From NCBI GenBank assembly GCA_934047225.1, contig OW203986.1:29391221-29455220 (forward strand): 64,000 nt of DNA, in the 5' to 3' direction. This document shows positions 56,485 through 64,000 of the stretch, piece by piece. Position numbers and translations under genes: made by a program. The first letter of the stretch is position 1, and each line of letters begins with the position of its first letter. This DNA is from Ypsolopha sequella. Its lineage: Eukaryota > Arthropoda > Insecta > Lepidoptera > Ypsolophidae. The notes below the pieces were generated by a model, which was not told the origin of the DNA, did no database searches, and saw only the letters and a program-made list of their open reading frames with translations.

Positions 56485-56907
56485 TACAGGATGCTGGAAA
56501 ATTCGACCTATTCTTTGAAAGGAGTTATACTAGAGATCAATTCCAACAAATAATGCCTATCAACTAGGGGTCGAATATGATATTTTTTTTTCAAGTAAAA
56601 CACATCGATATTGCGAAAATTACAAACTAAAAAAAGTCTTCCTTCCACTTAAGACCTTTTATTTCTGAGGTTATGGTAATTCACGGCATGTATTTTTAAT
56701 AAATGATCACTAATTTATCATTAATCAGAAAAATAACAAATAAGTGCCCAGAGAGGAGTAGTTATTTTTAAATTATTTGTTTTTAATTACCATTCTGAAA
56801 GTTTGAAAAATATCTTAAAAATCTCCGTAACTCGGAGACCATTCATTTTCGACCCGTAATTAATAGGGGTCAATTTGTTGGAAATGATCTCTAGTATAAC
56901 TCCTTTC

Positions 56908-57041
56908 TGGAGGATACCCTCGTCTAGTTTTGTCTTTGATATTTATTATCAATGTATAATGACGGTGTCAAGTCAGTCACTCATTAAATGAAGTTCTATT
57001 ACGCATTACGAGTTTATATTATTTTCAGCAGATATATACCA
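56908..57041 (+). repeat. 5' LTR (134 bp)
   Basis: Identical to 61261-61394. It contains the arthropod initiator motif TCAGT (56983-56987) followed by ATTAAA (56993-56998), a plausible start site and poly(A) signal. This short-LTR layout fits a mag-like element; use of these signals is inferred. Confidence 0.96.
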
Positions 57042-57042
57042 T

Positions 57043-57052
57043 TGGCGACGAG
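57043..57052 (+). promoter_or_regulatory. Primer binding site, tRNA-Ser type
   Basis: TGGCGACGAG lies one base after the 5' LTR. It is the reverse complement of CTCGTCG plus CCA, the 3' end I recall for metazoan tRNA-Ser(GCT). Minus-strand DNA synthesis would start here. tRNA-Ser priming is a recalled trait of mag elements. Confidence 0.8.
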
Positions 57053-57075
57053 AAAACTAGGAAAAACGCATTAAA

Positions 57076-60000
57076 ATGTCGATCGGAAAGATCAAGGAGT
57101 TCGACCCAAATAAGGGTAATTGGTATTCTTATATTGAACGACTACAATCTTACTTCAAAGTCAATTCAATCAAAACAGAGATTCAGTTGGAAACCCTTAT
57201 AGCAGTAGTTGGCGATGAATGTTATGAACTCATGACAACCTTGGCTAGCCCCCAAAAGCCAACAGAATTAGGTTTTCAAAACGTAGTTGAGCTAGTAGGA
57301 AAGCACCTCAATCCAAAACCATCGATATTGGCGGAGAGATATCGTTTCCGTCAAAGAATACAAATGGCCGAAGAAACAATTTCACAGTATGTGAAAGAAC
57401 TCAAAGAACTGTCGCGTACTTGCGAATTTAAAGAGAATCTGTCTGAAAATTTAAGAGATCAGTTCGTATGCGGATTAAGAGCAGAAATTGTCAAGCAAAG
57501 GCTATTTTTAGAGGACAATTTATCATTTATTAAAGCTGTAGAAATAGCAAGCGCTCTTGAAGCAGCAGAAAATAATGCTGCTGAAGTGAATAGAGGTCGC
57601 GGATCTTACGTGAATGACGTACATAAGGTGGCAAACCTAAAGAAAGGGTACGTGCCGAGGCAGATGAAGAAAATTAATGATCCACACCTAACAACTGTGA
57701 AAACTAGATGCAGCGCTTGCGGAGCTTTGAGTCACATTATAGAAGATTGTTATTTTCGTACACAGAAATGTAGAAAGTGTAATGAAAAGGGCCACATTAG
57801 TAGAGTGTGCCCGCAATGGTTGTCAGGGAATCAACCATCAACTAGCAAATCGGTGACAAATAGAAGGGGACGCAAAAGTACCTATTTTTTAACCGAACTG
57901 GATAATGAGGAAGAGGAAGAAAAACAATTACATGACGAACTATATGAAGAATCCGATTCTGATTTTGAAGAGGCTCTCTGCAGAATGGCATTGAGCCAAT
58001 ATAAAGCGGTGAGTTTGCCAATAATTGTAAATGGGAGAGAAATTATCATGGAAATTGACACTGGAGCTGTAAGTTCATTCATTAGTAAGGAGACCTATAG
58101 TGGAAATTTTAGCAATGTGCCATTAAAACCTACAAAGACTATTTTTAAATTCTATGATGGCACAAAGGTTAAACCTCTGGGCGTAATTACACCCACCGTA
58201 GAATATAATGGTCATAAAAAGAACCTAGATTTATACGTATTGGAAAAAGGAGATACAAGTCTACTGGGTAGACAGTGGTTAGCAGAGCTGGCGATCCGAA
58301 TTCCTTTTATTAAATGTGATAACGACGTGGATCTCAATCAAGTTGCATCCAGTGATAATGATCTGCCAGTTATTCTTGACAGGTATAAGGAAGTCTTTGA
58401 CGGAACACTCGGATGTTACAAGGGGGGCACTGCGACACTACGTGTTCGACCCGAAGCCGTTCCTGTTTTTAGACGTGCACGGCCACTTCCCTTTGCACTG
58501 CGTGAGCGAGTAGATGCAGAGATCGATGCCATGTTACGTGACAAGATAATTGAACCAGTGGACTGCTCTGATTGGGCTACACCATTAGTCCCAGTCAATA
58601 AAAAAGATGGTGGCTTGAGAGTCTGCGCTGACTTTAAGGTAACACTTAATCCAGTATTGATGGTGGATAGGTATCCGTTGCCAAGAGCGGAAGAACTGTT
58701 TGCTTCTTTAGCTGGTCACGAACAGTTTACTAAAATAGATCTGTCACAAGCTTATAATCAAATCTGCTTGTCAGAAGATTCAAAAATGTTCACTGTTATC
58801 AACACACATCGCGGCCTCTTTAAATACAACCGCTTAGTTTTTGGTTTGTCATCCAGTCCAGGAATTTTTAGCAGGATTAGTGAGTCAATCGTTAGAGATA
58901 TTCCTAATGCTAGGACGTTCTTAGATGACATTTTAATCAGCGGTCCTGACCGTGCGTCACATTTAAAGACACTAGAATCAGTCTTAGGCAAATTAAAAGA
59001 CTTAGGGTTAAAGGTAAAACAAAGTAAATGTGAGTTTCTTGCTGACGAAGTCAGTTATTTGGGATACATCATAAGTAAAGAGGGTATTCGTGCTGACCCC
59101 AGTAAAATTTTGGCCATTAAAGAAATGCCACAACCCAAAAATGTTCCTGAACTGCGGTCCTTCTTGGGTATGGTTAACTTTTACACCAAATTTATCTCAG
59201 ACGCTAGTAGTATTTTACATCCACTACACCGTCTCTTGAAGAAAGGGGAACCCTGGGAATGGAGCAAAGAATGTGCCAATGCCTTTAACCAAATTAAATC
59301 ATCTCTCATGAGCAACAAAGTCTTAGCCCATTATGACCCAAACCAAGAACTTATTTTGACATGCGACGCGAGTTCACATGGGGTAGCGGGTGTCCTTACA
59401 CAACCCGACAAACAGGGTAAAGAACGTCCTGTAGCCTATGTTTCGCGGAAACTTAATAAAGCAGAGCAAAACTATTCGCAGATCCATAAAGAAGCATTAG
59501 CAATAATCTTTTGCGTTCAAAAGTTCCATCAGTACGTTTACGGCAGACATTTTATTTTAAAAACGGATCATAAACCTTTGGTCAGCATTTTTGGACCATT
59601 AACAGGGGTTCCAAATATGACGTCAAGTAGAATGCAAAGGTGGGCACTACTTCTCTGTGGTTATGATTTTGAGATCCAGTATGTCAACTCAAATGATAAT
59701 TGTGCGGATGCCTTATCACGACTGCCTATAGGCAAACAAAACGAATTCCAACCCCCGGAGCAGTGCTACTTACATTTTGCATCAAACGCGTTATTAATTG
59801 ACAGCAATGAAATTAAATCAAGGACATCAATCGATCCAATTTTAGGCAGAGTTGTTAGTTATATCAGAGATGGCTGGCCAGAAGAAGTAGAAATTAGAGA
59901 ACTTCAACCATTCTTTCGTAGGAAACAAGAACTATACCTAGAATTAGGATGTGTTATGTGGGGTCATAGAGTAGTGATACCACAATATTGCAGAGAAAAC

Positions 60001-61161
60001 GTTCTTGCCGAGCTACATGAACCCCACATGGGCATTGTAAAAACAAAGGCAATGGCTCGAAGTTATGTTTGGTGGCCCGGTATGGACGAAGCAATAGAAG
60101 CTCTGTGTCGTTCCTGCAGGGCCTGCGCAGCCGTTGCTTCTGCTCCACCTGCCAGCGCCCCTGTGCCCTGGCACTGGCCCACCAAACCATATGAGAGGAT
60201 CCATTTGGACTTTTTAGGTCCAATTGGAGGATATACCTACTTGATTGCAATTGATGCAAGAACCAAATGGATTGAAGTTTTTAACATGTCACGAACTTCA
60301 GCTGCGAGCTTAATCAGGAAACTTCGTGAGTCTTGGTCCAAATGGGGAATTCCAAAGCAAATTGTATCAGATAACGGTCCTCCCTTTGCAAGCAAGGAGT
60401 TTAACGATTTTTTGACATTAAACGGGGTCCAACACACATTTTCTGCTCCTTACCATCCATCTTCAAATGGTGCCGCTGAAGGAGCTGTCAAATTAATCAA
60501 AGGCGTAATCAAAAAGGCACGTTTTGAAAAGGTTGACGTAGATACAGCAATACTTAGGTTTCTATTAAATTATCACAATACACCACACAGTACAACAGGT
60601 GAAAGTCCAGCAAAGATGCTTCAAGGTCGAGATTTACGAACTCGCCTTGATGCGCTCAAACCCGATCAAACCACGAAAGTTATGAACAAATTGTTAGATA
60701 GAGTTGTTCGATCTAACGACACAAATAGAGCAGTAAATGTAGGTGATGTAATCAAATATAGAGACTTTAGAGATAACAATTTGAAGTGGTCCGAAGGTAC
60801 AATAACTAGAAAATTGGGCACATCAGATTACATGGTATTAGGTAAGGACGGATCAACATGTCACAGACACATTGACCAGTTAAAAAAGCAGTTCCAAAAC
60901 CCATGTGTTACTACGAGCAGCCCATTGGTATTTTCTAATAATGGGTCAACACATATTAATGAAACTGAGAGACGCAGTGCAGAGGTGGAAATTAATAGAG
61001 ATGATTCCTTTCCTAGTACGTCGCGGTGTCACCCTGGAATTGAGGAAGACCAAGCTCAACCCCAACCCAGACTCCCAACAGATCCTGGGGGAAGAGGTGG
61101 TCCTAGTGATGTTCGCAAATCCACTAGAATAAGAAAACCTGTAAAACGATATCTAGAGTGA
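57076..61161 (+). CDS. Gag-Pol polyprotein of a Ty3/Gypsy (mag-like) LTR retrotransposon, single intact ORF
   Basis: This 1361-aa frame packages and reverse-transcribes the element's own RNA and integrates the DNA copy. Visible order: a Gag region (about residues 1-200); two perfect CX2CX4HX4C zinc knuckles (212-225, 232-245); an acidic linker (about 277-299); an aspartic protease with IDTG (327-330) and a later LLGRQWL; reverse transcriptase with KIDLSQAY (553-560) and the catalytic FLDD box (615-618); RNase H with TCDAS (D764), E806 and D831; integrase with an HHCC-type zinc site (H981, H984, C1014, C1017) and a D1045, D1099, E1135 triad whose last spacing is 35 residues; then a GPY/F-like module (about 1226-1255). 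There is no stop, frameshift or env gene. Gag and Pol are fused in one frame. The start is the first ATG after the primer binding site, 23 bases downstream of it. The mag-like assignment is from the tRNA-Ser primer site and recalled family features; the retrotransposon call itself is very secure. Confidence 0.97.
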   Translation: MSIGKIKEFDPNKGNWYSYIERLQSYFKVNSIKTEIQLETLIAVVGDECYELMTTLASPQKPTELGFQNVVELVGKHLNPKPSILAERYRFRQRIQMAEETISQYVKELKELSRTCEFKENLSENLRDQFVCGLRAEIVKQRLFLEDNLSFIKAVEIASALEAAENNAAEVNRGRGSYVNDVHKVANLKKGYVPRQMKKINDPHLTTVKTRCSACGALSHIIEDCYFRTQKCRKCNEKGHISRVCPQWLSGNQPSTSKSVTNRRGRKSTYFLTELDNEEEEEKQLHDELYEESDSDFEEALCRMALSQYKAVSLPIIVNGREIIMEIDTGAVSSFISKETYSGNFSNVPLKPTKTIFKFYDGTKVKPLGVITPTVEYNGHKKNLDLYVLEKGDTSLLGRQWLAELAIRIPFIKCDNDVDLNQVASSDNDLPVILDRYKEVFDGTLGCYKGGTATLRVRPEAVPVFRRARPLPFALRERVDAEIDAMLRDKIIEPVDCSDWATPLVPVNKKDGGLRVCADFKVTLNPVLMVDRYPLPRAEELFASLAGHEQFTKIDLSQAYNQICLSEDSKMFTVINTHRGLFKYNRLVFGLSSSPGIFSRISESIVRDIPNARTFLDDILISGPDRASHLKTLESVLGKLKDLGLKVKQSKCEFLADEVSYLGYIISKEGIRADPSKILAIKEMPQPKNVPELRSFLGMVNFYTKFISDASSILHPLHRLLKKGEPWEWSKECANAFNQIKSSLMSNKVLAHYDPNQELILTCDASSHGVAGVLTQPDKQGKERPVAYVSRKLNKAEQNYSQIHKEALAIIFCVQKFHQYVYGRHFILKTDHKPLVSIFGPLTGVPNMTSSRMQRWALLLCGYDFEIQYVNSNDNCADALSRLPIGKQNEFQPPEQCYLHFASNALLIDSNEIKSRTSIDPILGRVVSYIRDGWPEEVEIRELQPFFRRKQELYLELGCVMWGHRVVIPQYCRENVLAELHEPHMGIVKTKAMARSYVWWPGMDEAIEALCRSCRACAAVASAPPASAPVPWHWPTKPYERIHLDFLGPIGGYTYLIAIDARTKWIEVFNMSRTSAASLIRKLRESWSKWGIPKQIVSDNGPPFASKEFNDFLTLNGVQHTFSAPYHPSSNGAAEGAVKLIKGVIKKARFEKVDVDTAILRFLLNYHNTPHSTTGESPAKMLQGRDLRTRLDALKPDQTTKVMNKLLDRVVRSNDTNRAVNVGDVIKYRDFRDNNLKWSEGTITRKLGTSDYMVLGKDGSTCHRHIDQLKKQFQNPCVTTSSPLVFSNNGSTHINETERRSAEVEINRDDSFPSTSRCHPGIEEDQAQPQPRLPTDPGGRGGPSDVRKSTRIRKPVKRYLE

Positions 61162-61250
61162 TTATTCATAATTTATATTCATTGGTGTTTCTATTTCTGA
61201 TAAGATTTTATTTATCTGAGTATTTTATTTTGTTTCTGTATTATGATTTT

Positions 61251-61260
61251 AGTGTGAGGG
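61251..61260 (+). promoter_or_regulatory. Polypurine tract
   Basis: AGTGTGAGGG directly abuts the 3' LTR, the position expected for the plus-strand primer. It is only moderately purine-pure (two T residues). Confidence 0.6.
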
Positions 61261-61394
61261 TGGAGGATACCCTCGTCTAGTTTTGTCTTTGATATTTATT
61301 ATCAATGTATAATGACGGTGTCAAGTCAGTCACTCATTAAATGAAGTTCTATTACGCATTACGAGTTTATATTATTTTCAGCAGATATATACCA
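61261..61394 (+). repeat. 3' LTR (134 bp)
   Basis: Base-for-base identical to the 5' LTR. It is preceded by a purine-rich tract and followed directly by the CTTTC target duplication. Confidence 0.96.
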
Positions 61395-61781
61395 CTTTCA
61401 AGGATTAGGTCGAATTTCCAAGCACCATGTATAAAGGTTACAAACGAATTTTAATATTTACAATATTTAGTAGCTATTCTGGTGTTTAGTCAAGAATCGA
61501 AACAATTTATTCCATTGTTATATTTTTTATAACTGAACAAGGAAATTAAGTTATTTCGACTATAGAGCATTTTTATTCCTTTGAATTAATTGCCATTCGG
61601 TTTGTTTCACGTTTTATTTTATATTTGGATGCTGTTTCAAATATTTGAGCCGTGCGCGACGTGACACATTCTTCAACTTTTATTCTAATTCGTATTTTTT
61701 TCCAAATGCAATTTATTTACATGTAAAATATATATTTTAAAGTTCAATTACTTTCTCTTGGAACTCTGTGTAATTTTTACC

Positions 61782-61896
61782 TGGTCCTCTAAAAAGGCCG
61801 CTTTGGATGAATCAGATTATGATTCCGTTCTAATGCCGACTCCATCCTACTTTCAAATCATTTTCTGATTCACCCAAGTCGGCCTTTTTAGATCCC
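61782..61896 (+). mobile_element. MITE H, copy 3 (internal deletion)
   Basis: CTGGTCCTCTAAAAAGGCCG ... CGGCCTTTTTAGATCCC. About 30 bases present in H2 are missing in the middle. Confidence 0.85.
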
Positions 61897-62214
61897 AGTA
61901 GTATTTTAATTATTTACTGACGCCATGTGAATTTAAATTCTGTGAAAATTAAACAATGGAAAATTGTTTGACGAAGCATTTGACCTAAATGATCTTTGCT
62001 GCTTAAAGATTTAGTTGCTGTTATAAATTTTCCATCCGTGAGTGTCTTAGAATAATATTTTAATTTCGACCGACCGACGACGGTGGTAGGAGATATAAAT
62101 TAACTGACAGGGATAAAAACAGATATATTCTCCGTATTTGTTACAAAATATTATCTTATCCCTTGGTTAAAGTAGATATAAGTCATTTGTTGTATAGTAT
62201 AAGTTTTATGTAAA
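61897..62214. other. No feature recognised
   Basis: AT-rich, with CGACCGACCGACGACGG at 62067. Confidence 0.4.
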
Positions 62215-62810
62215 ATAAAAAGACATTATCTTGCTAAGTTTCTTGCCCTTCTTCTTAGCAAGACTAACCGAATGGGCGGAGGTAGGCATGTATTTATATA
62301 TGTAACCTATTAGTATGTAGTATATAGGATGGGATTTGGTCGGCCGCCTGGATTCGTGCCGGGGGCTCGGTTGGTGATCATTGAACCTTGTTCCTGGTCC
62401 CTGGCCGGGTCTCCTCTCCGGTATAGGTTCGGGCGGTTGATTGGATTTCACCTTGTATAATATATATTTTACCTATAATTTTAATCGTATATATATTGCT
62501 ACATAAATTAAATAAACCTTTAATCTAGTTCATGTACATTTATTATTTTATAGCACACTGTGCGTAAAATGACCGCTTTACGCACGCGCAGCGGCATTTT
62601 CCGCACTTGTGCTATAAAAAATTATACGAAACTCGTGCGAGAAACTTTTTCTCGACTCGTGTAATTGCAGCACACTCACACTCGTCAGAAAACGTTTCAT
62701 CGCTCTCGTATCGTAATATACTATTATTACATATATTTTTATAAGATTAAATTTGGACTTGTGAAACGTGTATTATATATACCTACTTTGCAAAATAAAC
62801 CATTTGAATT
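62215..62810 (+). repeat. LINE-tail composite L with nested J-like MITE and CpG-rich insert
   Basis: Same order as 27470-27856: CTTCTTCTTAGCAAGACTAA, J-like hairpin (62322-62458), 'aataaacctttaatctagttc'. It is then broken by a CpG-rich insert of about 170 bp (62551-62722, TAGCACACTGTGCGTAAAAT) and ends TTTGCAAAATAAACCATTTG. Confidence 0.7.
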
Positions 62811-62904
62811 TGAATTTAAGAAATAAATATAAGGGCCGGATTTCTGATGGTAAATTTAGTGTCCAAAATAGTATCTTTGATGTGCAAATAAAACATCCCT
62901 TTTC

Positions 62905-62945
62905 CTTATACAAGTGCACTACCGTCTGCGCCACCCAGCAGGTTC
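62905..62945 (-). repeat. tRNA-like SINE head scrap
   Basis: The reverse complement GGGTGGCGCAGACGGTAGTG resembles an A-box region. No B box follows. Confidence 0.35.
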
Positions 62946-62963
62946 TCATCCTAGACTTTTACG

Positions 62964-63098
62964 GTGTTACTACAAAACGGTGTTTAACTTTAGACAGTGT
63001 TTAAATCTGTTGCTGTCACTTTTTTACGATATGAAAGAAAAGGCGACAACAACAGATTTAAACACAGTCTAAAGTTTAACACCGTTTGGTAACACAGT
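62964..63098. repeat. Palindrome, about 135 bp
   Basis: AACGGTGTTTAACTTTAGAC ... GTCTAAAGTTTAACACCGTT. Arms of about 50 bp with a few differences. Confidence 0.85.
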
Positions 63099-63178
63099 TA
63101 ATTTTTTCCACCATTCTACAGATAATTATAATAACTATACTGTACACCGAATTCTTGTAACTAATTGATACACTAGCT

Positions 63179-63490
63179 CAGGGATAGGGAAACTACGGCC
63201 CACGGGCCATCTCCGGCCCGCAAAGCGTTGTAATCCGGCCCGCGACCATAAAACAAAAATCAAGTGAAGTTTTCGTATAGTTTGAAATTTCGCAGTTAAC
63301 TTAATTTGCAATTTCTTCCTTATTTCAATAGTTATTTTGTAATGTTGCACAATAAATTAGAGTTTCAGAAAATGCATACTAATATTTTTATTTCAGTAAA
63401 TATAACGAAAAATGCAACAATTTGACCCGCCATAATATATATTTTGTTAGTAAATATTGGCACGCGAAGGAAAAAGTTTCCCCATCCGAG
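63179..63490. mobile_element. hAT MITE, 312 bp
   Basis: CAGGGATAGGGAAACTACGG ... AAGTTTCCCCATCCGAG, with CACTAGCT on both sides (63171-63178, 63491-63498). The GGCCCACGGGCC tract near the left end is typical of metazoan hAT repeats. The frame 63135-63350 (-) is inside. Confidence 0.9.
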
Positions 63491-63537
63491 CACTAGCTAG
63501 TACTGCACATTTGGACGCTCACGGGTGCGTTGTTATA

Positions 63538-63730
63538 CAGTGTGTCCCTCGTCAGAGCTGTCACATGGACCAAATATAAGCCCTAAGTTGGTCCGTTCAA
63601 ATAGGACTCGGACCTGGTCCGATGGACTTTTATGGTGAGCCCTAAACTCCAGCGGACCGAACGGACTAGCCCTATTTCGGTAAAAAGCCGGTCCGGTCCG
63701 AGTTGGTCCGAAATAGTCCGTTAGATTACT
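63538..63730. repeat. U-type end followed by a GGTCCG-rich block
   Basis: TACAGTGTGTCCCTCGT (as in U) is followed by a block where GGTCCG or CGGACC recurs many times (63592-63720). No matching right end of U found. Confidence 0.6.
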
Positions 63731-63835
63731 TCAATAGAGTTATGCAATAAATGCTGTGCTACAATTTGATAAATAGTCGAAAAAATGTCGTGTATTTTAT
63801 TGAATAATATTGAAATACCTGAAAACTTCGATTAA

Positions 63836-63940
63836 GAGGATGGCATACCCTAGCAACATTTTTAATTTCCGTCCAGCACAATAAGTCTAATGGCAAAGAC
63901 CTTATTTGCTTTTCATAGAAGCGATTATATGTTGGAAAAA
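63836..63940 (+). mobile_element. MITE E, copy 5 (truncated)
   Basis: GAGGATGGCATACCCTAGCA...GATTATATGTTGG after TTAA (63832-63835), then unrelated sequence to the window edge. Confidence 0.85.
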
Positions 63941-64000
63941 AAATTGTTTTGGCCATATCTTCGGAACGGAAGGTGGTACATCCCTAGGGGTCGGACCATA

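Larger units (their letters stand above)
56908..61394 (+). mobile_element. Complete Ty3/Gypsy LTR retrotransposon, 4487 bp, likely recent insertion
   Basis: Two identical 134-bp LTRs beginning TGG and ending CCA bracket one gag-pol ORF. A perfect 5-bp target duplication CTTTC flanks the element (56903-56907 and 61395-61399), the usual size for this superfamily. Primer binding site, polypurine tract and all enzyme motifs are present, so the copy could still be active; identical LTRs point to a young insertion. It lies inside palindromic MITE X (56485-61431). Confidence 0.97.
56485..61431. mobile_element. Palindromic TA-flanked MITE X, split by the retrotransposon
   Basis: The left end (TACAGGATGCTGGAAAATTC...) and right end (...GAATTTCCAAGCACCATGTA) are inverted copies for about 70 bases, continuing as a weaker palindrome (GGGTCGAA near 56561 against TTCGACCC near 56848). 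TA dinucleotides flank both ends (56483-56484, 61432-61433). Removing 56908-61399 restores a MITE of about 455 bp, so MITE X predates the retrotransposon. A Tc1/mariner-type origin is inferred from the TA target. Confidence 0.85.

Noticed and set aside
57882..60437. Several minus-strand frames of 60-101 codons
   Set aside because: Shadows of the gag-pol ORF.

Overview
This window looks like nuclear DNA from a moth or butterfly (Lepidoptera). It is AT-rich, and almost no long open frame has a recognisable host product. It is packed with repeats I recognise from lepidopteran genomes: a 'gggttccgtaccc ... cttggccggttt' dispersed repeat, the 'ggttgcctggaagagat' LINE tail, a 'gcccgcggctccgcccgc' repeat, tRNA-derived SINEs and many palindromic MITEs. 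There are no bacterial genes, no CRISPR array, no rRNA gene and no intact tRNA gene. The assignment rests on recalled repeat types, not on a database search.

The only complete long gene is the 1361-codon gag-pol frame of a Ty3/Gypsy LTR retrotransposon of mag-like type (56908-61394). It has identical 134-bp LTRs, a tRNA-Ser-like primer binding site, a polypurine tract and a 5-bp target duplication (CTTTC). It sits inside a palindromic TA-flanked MITE whose halves rejoin cleanly once the retrotransposon is removed.

Layout. 1-8.4 kb: a large fold-back (about 1.5-3.3 kb), a 1.24-kb terminal-inverted-repeat (TIR) element with a recurring GGCGGTCGGGAC motif (4376-5617), a LINE 3' fragment and MITEs. 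8469-8562 (minus): a candidate first coding exon with a membrane anchor and a GTGAGT donor. 9-28 kb: dense nested MITEs. Four families flanked by TTAA (here called C, E, G and K) suggest piggyBac-type mobilisation; others use TA (A, J, M, W) or 8-bp hAT-type duplications. 28-34 kb: sparser, with a small secreted-peptide-like frame, a CpG-rich block near 31.5 kb and a possible 5' exon near 32.4 kb. 34-48 kb: paired inverted copies (O, U), a TA-element stack (M3 abutting N), a SINE, the dispersed repeat D and a degenerate minisatellite. 48-53 kb: a THAP-domain remnant, a small frame carrying a 45-bp repeat, a LINE reverse-transcriptase fragment, and a 252-bp inverted element (R) with a hammerhead-ribozyme-like core and a 13-bp target duplication. 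53-56.5 kb: mostly unassigned. 61.4-64 kb: LINE tail, hAT MITE and other MITEs.

There is no operon-like cooperation here. The region records successive transpositions, and the order of many insertions can be read directly: R into S2, hAT into D (twice), M1 into B3, a LINE into B2, B4 into C1, C3 into a hAT, and the retrotransposon into MITE X. Family letters are labels local to this window.
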